DNA from: Rhodoferax sp.
GTDB taxonomy: Bacteria; Pseudomonadota; Gammaproteobacteria; Burkholderiales; Burkholderiaceae_C
Reading direction: 5' to 3'
NCBI GenBank assembly: GCA_008015235.1
Contig: SSFF01000004.1
Span: 124,001-188,000, forward strand
DNA length: 64,000 nucleotides
Under the pieces are notes generated by a model. The model worked only from the letters and a program-made list of their open reading frames with translations, was not told the origin of the DNA and made no database searches. Positions within the stretch are counted from its first letter, which is position 1. Every line of letters starts with the position of its first letter. Made by a program: the position numbers and the translations under genes. Below, piece after piece: positions 37,931 through 45,968 of this stretch.

Positions 37931-39448
37931 ATGGTAGGTTTGTTGCAGGCCCTCAGTGGCCTCGACGCGCATCGTCTGCGAGGCATGCGCCGGGGTCTGG
38001 AAAAAGAAAGCCTGCGTGCCTTGCCCACCGGCCGCGTGGCGCTTACGCCCCATCCTGCGGCCCTGGGTTCGGCCCTGACGCACCCGCACATCACCACCGA
38101 TTTCAGCGAATCGCAGTTGGAGCTCATTACCGGCGTCCATCCCACGGCGCAGTCTTGCCTGGACGAGCTTGATGCGGTGTCGCGCTTTACCGCGCAGAAC
38201 CTGGGTGAGGAGATGATGTGGGTGTCGAGCATGCCCTGTGGCTTGCCGGCCGATGACGACATTCCGCTGGGCCAGTACGGCACATCGAACGTGGGCCGCT
38301 CGAAGACGGTGTACCGCCGCGGGCTTGGCTACCGCTATGGGCGCCGCATGCAGACCATTTCCGGCATCCACTACAACTGGTCCCTGCCGGGCGTGGGGAG
38401 CACGGAGTACTTTGCGCTGATCCGCAATTTCCGCCGCCATGCCTTCTTGCTCATGTACCTGTTCGGCGCCAGCCCGGCGGTGTGTTCGACCTTTGTGGCC
38501 GGGCGCAAGCACCCCTTGCAGCCCCTGAGTGAACACACGCTGTACCTGCCTTACGCTACCTCCTTACGGATGGGACGCCTGGGTTACCAGAGCGAGGCAC
38601 AGGCAACCTTGGCCGTGAGCTACAACTGCCTCGAAGGCTATGGCCGTACGCTGGAGTCGGCGCTGACCCAGCCCTATGCCGCCTACGAGGCCATTGGCCT
38701 GCGTTCTGAAGACGGTACCTACCGGCAGCTCAACCCCTATCTGCTGCAGATTGAGAACGAGTTCTACGGCACCATCCGTCCTAAGCGGGTGATCCGCAGT
38801 GGCGAGCGCCCGCTGCATGCGCTGCGCGAGCGCGGTGTCGAGTACGTGGAGGTGCGGCTGATGGACCTCGACCCGTTCGAGACCGTGGGCATCGGCACCC
38901 GGACCATGCAGTTCCTTGACGTGTTTCTGCTGCACTGCCTGTTGACCGACAGCCCGGACGACACACCGGCCGAGATCATGGCGCTGGGGCGCAACCAGCA
39001 CTTGGTGGCCGAACGCGGGCGCGAGCCCGGCTTGTCGCTGGAGCGGGGTGACGGCACGGTGGCACTGACCACCTGGGGGCGCGAACTGGTGGCCCAGATG
39101 CAGCCCATCGCCCAGGCCATGGACGCGGCGCTGGACACCCAGGCCTACACACAGGCAGTGGCCCACGCCCAGCACTTGCTGGACCATCCCGAAGACACGC
39201 CCTCGGCACGGGTGCTGCAGAGCATCCAGCATGAGTACCAGGGTTCCTTTGTGGCCTTTGCCCGTGCCCAAAGCCAGAAAACGCATGCGCAGCTGCTGGC
39301 ACGGCCGCTGACGGCCCAGCAAATTACAGACTTCGTGCAGCAGAGCCGGGACTCGGTGGCCGAGCAGGCCCGCATCGAGGCAGCCGACACCATGGACTTT
39401 GACAGCTACCTGGCGCAGTACCTGTCGCACGACAAGCTGGTGGCGTAA
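37931..39448 (+). CDS. gshA: Glutamate-cysteine ligase
   Basis: 505-aa ATP-dependent enzyme making gamma-glutamylcysteine, the first step of glutathione synthesis; class I (gamma-proteobacterial) type. Landmarks: GMRRGLEKESLRALPTGRVA, TDFSESQLELITGVHP, VSSMPCGLPADDDIPLGQYG, GRRMQTISGIHYNWSLPG and EVRLMDLDPFETVGI. Start at 37931 (MVGLLQALSGLDAHRLRG). gshB is not in the window. A bidirectional terminator separates it from the phasin gene. Confidence 0.96.
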   Translation: MVGLLQALSGLDAHRLRGMRRGLEKESLRALPTGRVALTPHPAALGSALTHPHITTDFSESQLELITGVHPTAQSCLDELDAVSRFTAQNLGEEMMWVSSMPCGLPADDDIPLGQYGTSNVGRSKTVYRRGLGYRYGRRMQTISGIHYNWSLPGVGSTEYFALIRNFRRHAFLLMYLFGASPAVCSTFVAGRKHPLQPLSEHTLYLPYATSLRMGRLGYQSEAQATLAVSYNCLEGYGRTLESALTQPYAAYEAIGLRSEDGTYRQLNPYLLQIENEFYGTIRPKRVIRSGERPLHALRERGVEYVEVRLMDLDPFETVGIGTRTMQFLDVFLLHCLLTDSPDDTPAEIMALGRNQHLVAERGREPGLSLERGDGTVALTTWGRELVAQMQPIAQAMDAALDTQAYTQAVAHAQHLLDHPEDTPSARVLQSIQHEYQGSFVAFARAQSQKTHAQLLARPLTAQQITDFVQQSRDSVAEQARIEAADTMDFDSYLAQYLSHDKLVA

Positions 39449-39477
39449 GCCCTGCCTGCTGCCTGCGTCGCGGGCAT

Positions 39478-39505
39478 GAAAAAGCCGCCCGAGGGCGGCT
39501 TTTTC
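39478..39505. terminator. Bidirectional terminator between gshA and the phasin gene
   Basis: AGCCGCCC (39483-39490) pairs with GGGCGGCT (39493-39500) around GA, with an A-run on the left and T5 on the right (39500-39504). Gene ends converge on it (gshA from the left, phasin from the right). Confidence 0.92.
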
Positions 39506-39523
39506 GTTCTTGTCGAAGGCTGA

Positions 39524-40105
39524 TTAAGCAGCAGCGGCTTCGGTAGCGGCCTTGGCAACCTTCTTGGTAGTTGCGGCGGCCTTCTTGGCCACGGGGGCAG
39601 CCTTCTTGGCAACGGTGCGCTTGACAGCGGCGACCTTCACCTTGGCCTTGCCACCGGCGATCTTGCTGGCGAATTCGCTGGTGCGCACTTCGATCTTGGT
39701 TGCCACCTTGGTAGCGGCTTGGGCTGCAGGCACCACGGCCACGGCCACGGGGCCCAGGTCAAAACCGGTGGCTTTTTCGAAGCGGCTGGCGTTGGCGGCC
39801 ACTTGCTCGACGCCCTTGCCGGCCAGTTCCACGGTCTTGTTCACAGCCACTTCGGCGCTGTCCGAAGTCAGCACCACGCCTTGGGCGTACAGGGAAGTCA
39901 CTTTCTTTTGTGCAGCCAGGGCATTGGTACGCACTTCGGCATTCAGGCGGGTGCCGGCCTTCTTGACAGCAGCGGCCCAGCTTTGGTCCACGTAGCTGAT
40001 GGCGCGCTCGTTGCCCACGCGGTAGGCTGTGATCACGTTCTTGGCGGTGTTGCCGTAGGTTTCGATCAGTTCGGTGGTAACAGCAGCAAGGTTCTTGTTG
40101 GACAT
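39524..40105 (-). CDS. Phasin-like protein with histone-like Lys/Ala tail
   Basis: 193-aa protein. The N-terminal 120 residues are amphipathic helix (LAAVTTELIETYGNTAKNV, TRLNAEVRTNALAAQKKV), fitting a phasin that coats polyhydroxyalkanoate granules. The C-terminal 60 residues are Ala/Lys-rich (VKRTVAKKAAPVAKKAAATT) with PVAKKA/AKKAA repeats, like histone H1-type or AlgP/PhaM-like tails that bind DNA. A PhaM-like granule-to-nucleoid linker is an attractive alternative reading. Start at 40105 (MSNKNLAAVTTE). Neither polymerase (phaC) nor depolymerase is nearby. Confidence 0.72.
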   Translation of the reverse strand: MSNKNLAAVTTELIETYGNTAKNVITAYRVGNERAISYVDQSWAAAVKKAGTRLNAEVRTNALAAQKKVTSLYAQGVVLTSDSAEVAVNKTVELAGKGVEQVAANASRFEKATGFDLGPVAVAVVPAAQAATKVATKIEVRTSEFASKIAGGKAKVKVAAVKRTVAKKAAPVAKKAAATTKKVAKAATEAAAA

Positions 40106-40213
40106 GTTCGTCTCTCCTGAGAAGGGGTTGAAGATGGGCGAATTCTCCCGACAGGTCCTAGTGAAGGCACCTTAAATCCCCCACCTTTCCTAGAGGCGTC
40201 TGCCTAAGCGTAA

Positions 40214-40277
40214 GCAGGTGTGGAAACTGCCCCACAATCACCCCTGCGCCGCAGATGCTGCTGCGCATCTCTTTTTT
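40214..40277 (+). promoter_or_regulatory. metY leader with terminator-like hairpin
   Basis: The 210-bp gap before metY contains AGATGC/GCATCT (40253-40258 with 40265-40270) followed by CT6, a terminator-like element 39 bases before the ATG. Upstream of it GCAG pairs with CTGC (40214-40217, 40227-40230) and the loop TGTGG could pair with CCACA (40219-40223 with 40232-40236), a pseudoknot-like arrangement with very short loops. Attenuation of a methionine gene is plausible; no known riboswitch class is recognised. Confidence 0.35.
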
Positions 40278-40315
40278 CACAGGGCCTGCCCCCCCGTCTT
40301 TCTGGAAACATCGCT

Positions 40316-41593
40316 ATGAAAATTGAAACGATTGCTGTGCATGGTGGATATACCCCGGACCCCACGACCAAAGCTGTGGCGGTGCCGATCTACCAGACCG
40401 TGGCCTACGCGTTCGACAACACCCAGCACGGAGCCGACCTGTTTGACCTGAAGGTGGCTGGCAATATTTACAGCCGCATCATGAACCCGACCAATGGCGT
40501 GCTCGAAGCCCGCGTGGCGGCACTCGAAGGAGGCATCGGCGCGCTGGCCGTGGCCTCGGGCATGGCCGCCATCTCCTATGCCATACAGACCATCTGCGAA
40601 GCTGGCGACAACATCGTTTCCAGCTCCACCCTGTACGGGGGCACCTACAACCTGTTCGCCCACACCTTTCCGCAGATGGGCATTGAGGTCCGTTTTGCCG
40701 ATCCACGCGATCCGGCATCGTTTGCCAAGCTCATTGATGCCCGCACCAAGGCGGTGTACTGCGAGTCTGTGGGCAACCCCTTGGGTAATGTGACTGACCT
40801 GGCCGCACTGGCCGACGTGGCCCATGCAGCCGGGGTTCCGCTGATCGTGGACAACACCGTGCCCAGTCCCTACCTGTGCCGTCCGTTTGAGCACGGAGCC
40901 GACATCGTGGTGCACTCGCTGACCAAGTACCTCGGCGGCCATGGGACCACCATCGGCGGCGCCATTGTGGACAGTGGCAAATTCCCGTGGGCCGAACACA
41001 AGGCACGTTTCAAGCGACTCAATGAGCCCGACGTGAGCTACCACGGCGTGGTTTATACCGAAGCACTAGGCCCGGCGGCCTACATCGGCCGTGCGCGCGT
41101 AGTGCCGCTGCGCAACATGGGCGCGGCGCTGTCGCCCATGAATGCCTTCCAGATCCTCACGGGCATCGAGACCCTGGCCTTGCGCATGGACCGCATCTGC
41201 ACCAATGCGCTCAAGGTGGCCACCCACCTCAAGAACCACCCCAAGGTGGACTGGCTCAACTATGCGGGCTTGCCCGAGCACGCCGACCATGATCTGGTAC
41301 AGAAGTACATGGACGGCCGAGCTTCCGGTTTGATCAGCTTCGGCATCAAGGGCGAAGACGCACTGGCCGCGGGTGCACGCTTCCAGGATGCCTTGCAACT
41401 GTTCACGCGCTTGGTCAACATTGGCGACGCCAAGTCCCTGGCCTGCCACCCGGCCAGCACCACACACCGCCAGCTCAATGCGGCCGAACTGGCCAAGGCT
41501 GGGGTCAAGCCCGAGATGGTGCGCCTGTCGGTCGGCATCGAGCACATCGACGACCTGATTGCCGATCTGGACCAGGCATTGGCAGCGGTGTAA
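40316..41593 (+). CDS. metY: O-acetylhomoserine sulfhydrylase
   Basis: 425-aa PLP enzyme of the Cys/Met metabolism family, making homocysteine from O-acetylhomoserine and sulfide (direct sulfhydrylation route to methionine). Features: [20 protein letters not shown], the PLP-lysine region [38 protein letters not shown] and the C-terminal [13 protein letters not shown]. Length (about 425) separates it from MetB/MetC (about 390). The ATG at 40316 is preferred over the 32-residue Arg/Cys-rich extension. rbgA follows 21 bases later. Confidence 0.95.
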   Translation: MKIETIAVHGGYTPDPTTKAVAVPIYQTVAYAFDNTQHGADLFDLKVAGNIYSRIMNPTNGVLEARVAALEGGIGALAVASGMAAISYAIQTICEAGDNIVSSSTLYGGTYNLFAHTFPQMGIEVRFADPRDPASFAKLIDARTKAVYCESVGNPLGNVTDLAALADVAHAAGVPLIVDNTVPSPYLCRPFEHGADIVVHSLTKYLGGHGTTIGGAIVDSGKFPWAEHKARFKRLNEPDVSYHGVVYTEALGPAAYIGRARVVPLRNMGAALSPMNAFQILTGIETLALRMDRICTNALKVATHLKNHPKVDWLNYAGLPEHADHDLVQKYMDGRASGLISFGIKGEDALAAGARFQDALQLFTRLVNIGDAKSLACHPASTTHRQLNAAELAKAGVKPEMVRLSVGIEHIDDLIADLDQALAAV

Positions 41594-41614
41594 GCCAGAG
41601 AGAAAGCGGACAGT

Positions 41615-42547
41615 ATGGCGATCCAGTGGTTTCCCGGGCACATGCACTTGACGCGCAAGGCGATTGCCGAGCGCATCAAGGACATTGATGTGGTCATTGA
41701 GTTGCTGGATGCGCGCCTGCCCGGCTCCAGTGCCAACCCCATGTTGGCCGAGCTCACCAAGGGCAAACCGGCCCTGAAGGTGCTCAACAAGCAGGATCTG
41801 GCGGACCCAGTGCGCACCGCGCTCTGGCTGGAGCACTACAACGCCTTGCCTGGTGTGCGGGCGATACCGCTGGATGCCAGCAACACCGCACCGGCCAAGG
41901 CTTTGGTGGCGGCCTGCCATGAACTGGCGCCGAACCGGCGTGGACTGGCCAAGCCCATGCGCGTGCTCATTTGCGGCATTCCCAACGTGGGTAAGTCGAC
42001 GCTCATCAATACCCTGAAGGGCAAGCGGGCGGCCAAGACTGGCGACGAGGCCGGGGTGACCAAGACCGAGCAGCGCATCACCATTGCCGACGACTTCTAC
42101 CTGTACGACACACCGGGCGTGCTGTGGCCCAAGATCATCGTCGCCAAGAGCGGCTACAACCTGGCCGCCAGCGGGGCCGTGGGGCGCAACGCCTTTGACG
42201 AAGAAGAGGTAGCCCTGGAGCTGCTGGACTACCTGCGCCAACACTACGCGCCCTTGCTGGAAGCGCGCTACAAGATCACTGGTGCCGCCGCCATGCTGGA
42301 TGAGCAACTGCTCGATGCGGTGGGGCGCAAGCGCGGTGCCCTGCAAAGTGGTGGCAAGGTCAACCTGCAAAAAGCGGCCGAAATCGCCATCATGGACTTC
42401 CGCTCCAACAGCCTGGGGCGCATCACACTGGAAACTCCGGCGGAGTTTGCGCAATGGCTGGCCGCGGGCCAGCAGCTTGATGCCGCACGCCAGCTGCGCA
42501 AGGAAGCCCTGGCAGAAGCCAAGCTGATTCGCCTGAAGAAAAACTGA
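41615..42547 (+). CDS. rbgA: Circularly permuted GTPase, ribosome biogenesis (RbgA/YlqF)
   Basis: 310-aa ribosome-assembly GTPase with the permuted motif order G4-G5-G1-G2-G3: NKQDL (about residue 58), then P-loop [14 protein letters not shown], then DTPGVLWPK. The N-terminal [15 protein letters not shown] motif and the ANTAR-like helical C-terminus are typical for YlqF/RbgA, which matures the 50S subunit near L6/L16. Follows metY by 21 bases, possibly cotranscribed. Start at 41615. Confidence 0.95.
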   Translation: MAIQWFPGHMHLTRKAIAERIKDIDVVIELLDARLPGSSANPMLAELTKGKPALKVLNKQDLADPVRTALWLEHYNALPGVRAIPLDASNTAPAKALVAACHELAPNRRGLAKPMRVLICGIPNVGKSTLINTLKGKRAAKTGDEAGVTKTEQRITIADDFYLYDTPGVLWPKIIVAKSGYNLAASGAVGRNAFDEEEVALELLDYLRQHYAPLLEARYKITGAAAMLDEQLLDAVGRKRGALQSGGKVNLQKAAEIAIMDFRSNSLGRITLETPAEFAQWLAAGQQLDAARQLRKEALAEAKLIRLKKN

Positions 42548-42677
42548 TGCCGATCAAACGCTGACGGCCCGTCCCAAACCCCTGTTATGCTTTGGTCACA
42601 CACCCGATTGGGCGCGCGCCCATGTGGTGGATGGAGTACGAAGGAAAGCGCGTGGTGCGCGTCGGAATGGACTGCAG

Positions 42678-42691
42678 TTGACTTGCGTCAA
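42678..42691 (+). promoter_or_regulatory. FNR/Anr-type box upstream of the universal stress protein gene
   Basis: TTGACTTGCGTCAA, identical to the box before the GGDEF-EAL gene. A -10 at the class II spacing (about 42714-42719, CACCAT) is poor, so the promoter is probably activator-dependent or its start differs. The gene's ATG is 62 bp downstream of the box. Confidence 0.65.
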
Positions 42692-42752
42692 GGCGGTTTG
42701 GCGGTTGCGGCGGCACCATGAATCCATTAACAAATTGACTGGAGTAAGGTTT

Positions 42753-43193
42753 ATGTTCAAACACATTCTGTTGGCGACAGACGGTTCCTCGGCCTCGGCA
42801 CATGCTGCTTCTGTAGCCGTCGGACTGGCCCGCACCCATGGTGCCAAATTGACCGCGTTGTATGCAGTCGATCCCTATCCCTATGTGGGTCTGGGTGAAG
42901 TCAATCCCATGGGCTTTCAGGCCTACATGTCGGCCGCCCAGGAACATGCTGCTTCGGCACACGCCAGTGTGTCGGCCTTGTGCAACGAGGGTGGGGCGCA
43001 GGTGCAGCTGGAAGCCAAACTGGTTGAAGACGTGTCGGCTGCCAGCGGCATTGTCCAGGCGGCCCAGGCCGAAGGTGCTGACCTGATCGTGGTGGGTTCG
43101 CATGGCCGTACCGGCATTGCACGCCTGATGCTGGGCAGCGTGGCCGCCAAGGTGGTCGCCGAGTCTCCAGTCCCGGTGCTGGTGGTTCGTTGA
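42753..43193 (+). CDS. Universal stress protein (UspA family)
   Basis: 146-aa single-domain USP. The start is [20 protein letters not shown] and the ATP-binding loop is [20 protein letters not shown], matching the G-2x-G-9x-G(S/T) signature. Such ATP-binding USPs protect against anaerobic, energy and redox stress. Start at 42753 (ATG; GGAGTAAGG upstream). The FNR-type box 62 bp before it suggests low-oxygen induction, as known for Anr-controlled USPs in pseudomonads. Ends before a strong terminator; monocistronic. Confidence 0.93.
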   Translation: MFKHILLATDGSSASAHAASVAVGLARTHGAKLTALYAVDPYPYVGLGEVNPMGFQAYMSAAQEHAASAHASVSALCNEGGAQVQLEAKLVEDVSAASGIVQAAQAEGADLIVVGSHGRTGIARLMLGSVAAKVVAESPVPVLVVR

Positions 43194-43210
43194 TCGCGAC
43201 CAGACTTCAG

Positions 43211-43237
43211 AAAAAAGCGCCGCTTGCGGCGCTTTTT
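43211..43237. terminator. Terminator between usp and the degenerate GGDEF gene
   Basis: GCGCCGC (43217-43223) pairs with GCGGCGC (43226-43232) around TT, with A6 to the left and T5 to the right. Serves both converging genes. Confidence 0.93.
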
Positions 43238-43267
43238 CATTTCCGTCGGACGCAGGTGGGCAGTCTG

Positions 43268-44458
43268 TTACGCGGTAAGAGCAGCCGGTTGCGTCGATCG
43301 CATGGCTTCCCTTTCGGCTTGGCGTAGCACGGCTGAGCTGTCCTGTTCGCTGGCTTTGGCTGATACGACCGAAATGCCCCATTCCGGTGTGAACTGGTGG
43401 TGCGTCTTGGCGTGGCCACTCACACGCATGGGTTTGGAAATGAGGTAACGCAGGCGCTGTACGAAGCTTTCGATGCGCTGGGGGTTCGATTGGTGGGGAA
43501 CCTGAATCACGGCGATGAAGCAGCGCGCGTGGTAGAGGCCCACAATGCACCTGAACCCCAAGGCGCGGCGAATCCGTGCACTCATGGCCAGGGCGATCTG
43601 CTGTTCCACGCCGTGTCCTGCCATTTCACCCAGGTCGTACAGGTTGTGCAAGTGCATGCACACCACGTTGCAGGCCATGCCATTGCGCGAAGCGCGCCAG
43701 AAGGCGTCGCTGACCTTGGCAATCAGGGCAGAGCCGGTGGGCAAGCCAGTGGCAGGGTCCAGCCCCAGGTGCAAACCGGCCAGCCGTTCCAGGCGCTTGG
43801 ACTGGCGCGTTCGGGCGATCGATAAGGCGGCGATGATGGTCAGGTAGGCAACCGCCGAAATGGCCGTGACGACAAGAAAGGGTGTCGGCAATACGCCGGG
43901 GCGCGCTGCCTGGGCATACAGTCCGGCGAGCGTGGTGGTCAGTGCCATGGCTGCAGGGGCCACCCACACCGCCAAGCGGTCTCCCAGCAGCGCTGCGCGC
44001 CAGGCACAGATTCCTGTGAGTACCACGGTAATCAGACAGGCTGCGGCCGATGTCGCCAACAGTGGCTCCAAGGCCTCTTTTTCTGCGACCGCAGTAAACA
44101 GCACCAGAACAATGCTGGCCAGTCCCATGGCCAGGCTGCCGCAGAACGAAATCTTGGTAATCCATGGGTCTTCGGATTTCACATGGAGCCAGCGCCCGGT
44201 GTAGACCAATGCCACGGCACAGCACAGGGGGCCCAGCCCGACCTGCAGTACATGCAGCAGAGTGGTGTGGGTGCCAGGAAAGAAAAATGGCAACAAGCCA
44301 CTCAGCAAGATGGCATAGACAGCCAGCAAGGCAACAAAACTGAAGCCCAGAAAGGCATCTGTGCTGCGGCTCAGTGCCGCATCGCACAACGATGCCATGC
44401 AAATGGTCAACAATCCTCCGGCCATGCACGACCAGATCGCAACTTCCAGCGGGGTCAT
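43268..44458 (-). CDS. Membrane protein with degenerate GGDEF domain
   Basis: 396-aa protein with about seven to eight membrane spans (residues 5-215), then a cytosolic domain placed and sized like GGDEF (about 230-396). The catalytic motif is lost: at the GGDEF site the sequence is GLYHARCFIAVIQV, and the metal/substrate aspartate segment reads VVCMHLHNLYDLGEMAGHG instead of DLDxFKxxND. It cannot be a cyclase; it may sense GTP/c-di-GMP or signal by protein contacts. GLDPATGLPTGSALIAK still recalls the usual DxLTGLPNR entry. Start at 44458. Convergent with usp. Confidence 0.82.
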   Translation of the reverse strand: MTPLEVAIWSCMAGGLLTICMASLCDAALSRSTDAFLGFSFVALLAVYAILLSGLLPFFFPGTHTTLLHVLQVGLGPLCCAVALVYTGRWLHVKSEDPWITKISFCGSLAMGLASIVLVLFTAVAEKEALEPLLATSAAACLITVVLTGICAWRAALLGDRLAVWVAPAAMALTTTLAGLYAQAARPGVLPTPFLVVTAISAVAYLTIIAALSIARTRQSKRLERLAGLHLGLDPATGLPTGSALIAKVSDAFWRASRNGMACNVVCMHLHNLYDLGEMAGHGVEQQIALAMSARIRRALGFRCIVGLYHARCFIAVIQVPHQSNPQRIESFVQRLRYLISKPMRVSGHAKTHHQFTPEWGISVVSAKASEQDSSAVLRQAEREAMRSTQPAALTA

Positions 44459-44536
44459 CGGCGGATTATCGGCCGGGGCCGGGCCGAAATTCCGATGCAG
44501 CGTTACATTTTTTTACAGTTCAGGTGCTGCTGTGCG

Positions 44537-44827
44537 TCATGCCGCATAGCCTTGCTGCACTACGACATTGGTGCATGGAAAGGCGACGCAGGGCAAAATG
44601 TATCCTTCTGCCTTTTCCTCGGGACTCAAGCCGGGCCAGTCCATCTCATAGCGCACTTCGCCTTGACGCAACTGGCCGATGCAAGTACGGCAGGAACCGT
44701 TGCGGCAGGAACTGGGCCAATTGCTGCCGCCCATTTCCAGTGCCGTCAGGAGGCTTTCACCGGGTTCGGCATCAACCTGCAGGTTTTCGGATTCCGAAAT
44801 GGCAGTCAACAATGGGGAGGTTTGCAT
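44537..44827 (-). CDS. 2Fe-2S ferredoxin, plant type
   Basis: 96-aa electron-transfer protein with the plant-type cluster ligands C-x4-C-x2-C and a fourth Cys (SCRNGSCRTCIG and LPCVAFPC). The sequence around it (EPGESLLTALEMGGSNWPSSC) is typical of [2Fe-2S] domains with a loose N-terminus. It could serve an oxygenase reductase, but none is adjacent. Its ATG on the minus strand overlaps the ATG of the next gene (CATG at 44825-44828). An in-frame ATG 18 bases upstream is also possible. The GGDEF gene lies downstream on the same strand. Confidence 0.88.
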   Translation of the reverse strand: MQTSPLLTAISESENLQVDAEPGESLLTALEMGGSNWPSSCRNGSCRTCIGQLRQGEVRYEMDWPGLSPEEKAEGYILPCVAFPCTNVVVQQGYAA

Positions 44828-45968
44828 GGGGATGGCGGGCAGCATTCAAAGGCGCGCAGTGTACGTGCTGGTCAGTGGCCTGATGGCTTGGGGGGTTGTT
44901 TGGGCGTTGTCTGCCTGTTCCCCTGGTACGCCCATTGCTGTGGGCTACATCGGCGGTCTCTCGGGCAAGTTCGCCGACCTGGGAACAGCCTCGCGCAACG
45001 GGGCTTTGCTGGCCATTGAACAGACCAATGATGCTGGCGGCGTACGTGGCCGCAAGCTGCACCTTGTGGAAGTCGATGATCGCCAGAACAACGAGGCAGC
45101 ACTCCAGGCCATGGAGGAACTCGTGCGCCAGCAGGTGGTGGCTGTCATTGGCCCTTCCACCAGTTCGGTGGCCATGGCTGTGACGCCCTACGCCAATGAC
45201 CATCAGCTGGTGCTGGTGTCGCCCACAGGAACCACCAGCAAGCTCACGGGCAAGGATGACTACTTTTTCCGCGCAGTGGGCGAGGCCTCGTTTTACGGCG
45301 CCCATGCCGCGCGCTTTTACGCCGAGAAGTTCAAGGTCCGAAGTGCTGCCCTGATTCTCGACATGGCCAATGCCGACTACACCGAAAGCTGGGGCGATGC
45401 CTTTGCCGCCGAGTTCCAGCGCGTCGGGGGCAAGGTCAGCGTGTTCGAGCGGTTCAAATCCACCGAAAACCCGAACCATGCCGACATAGCACGCAAGCTG
45501 CTGGCCAGCAAACCCGACATGGTCGTGACGGTGGCGAGCTCGGTCGATGCGGCGCTCATTGCGCAGCGCGTGCGTGGACTCAACCCGACGGTGCGGCTGG
45601 TTGGCGCGAGCTGGGCATCGACCGAGCGTTTGATTGAATTGGGCGGTTCGGCCGTGGAAGGCATGCTGTTCGAGCAGTACTTCGACCGCTTCGATACCAG
45701 CCCCAAGTACCAGGCTTTTGCCCAGGCCTACCGTGAACGCTTCAAGGCCGAACCCGGCTACGCCGCGCTATTGGCCTTCGACTCGGCCCGCATGGTCGTG
45801 GCTGCCTTGCAGAAGACCGACCAACGCCAGGAAATCAAGCCTGCCTTGCTGCAGATCCGCAATTTCGATGGCGTACAGGATCCGGTTCGCATCGATGATT
45901 TCGGCGATGTGCAGCGGCGTGTGCACTATGGCGAAGTTCGCAATGGCCATTTCGCACCACTCCACTGA
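44826..45968 (+). CDS. Periplasmic branched-chain-type binding lipoprotein
   Basis: 380-aa extracellular ligand-binding protein of the Leu/Ile/Val (type I) class. Signal peptide ends in lipobox LSAC, giving a lipid-anchored mature protein starting near CSPGTPIAVGYIGGL. The fold shows VGYIGGLSGKFADLGTASRNG, AVIGPSTSSVAMAV and LVLVSPTGTTSKL, with the Asp region YTESWGDAFAAEF. No ABC permease is nearby; the next gene, overlapping by 26 bases, is a sensor kinase, so it probably senses a ligand for the kinase. Start at 44826 (MGMAGSIQRR), GGGGAGG upstream. Confidence 0.88.
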   Translation: MGMAGSIQRRAVYVLVSGLMAWGVVWALSACSPGTPIAVGYIGGLSGKFADLGTASRNGALLAIEQTNDAGGVRGRKLHLVEVDDRQNNEAALQAMEELVRQQVVAVIGPSTSSVAMAVTPYANDHQLVLVSPTGTTSKLTGKDDYFFRAVGEASFYGAHAARFYAEKFKVRSAALILDMANADYTESWGDAFAAEFQRVGGKVSVFERFKSTENPNHADIARKLLASKPDMVVTVASSVDAALIAQRVRGLNPTVRLVGASWASTERLIELGGSAVEGMLFEQYFDRFDTSPKYQAFAQAYRERFKAEPGYAALLAFDSARMVVAALQKTDQRQEIKPALLQIRNFDGVQDPVRIDDFGDVQRRVHYGEVRNGHFAPLH

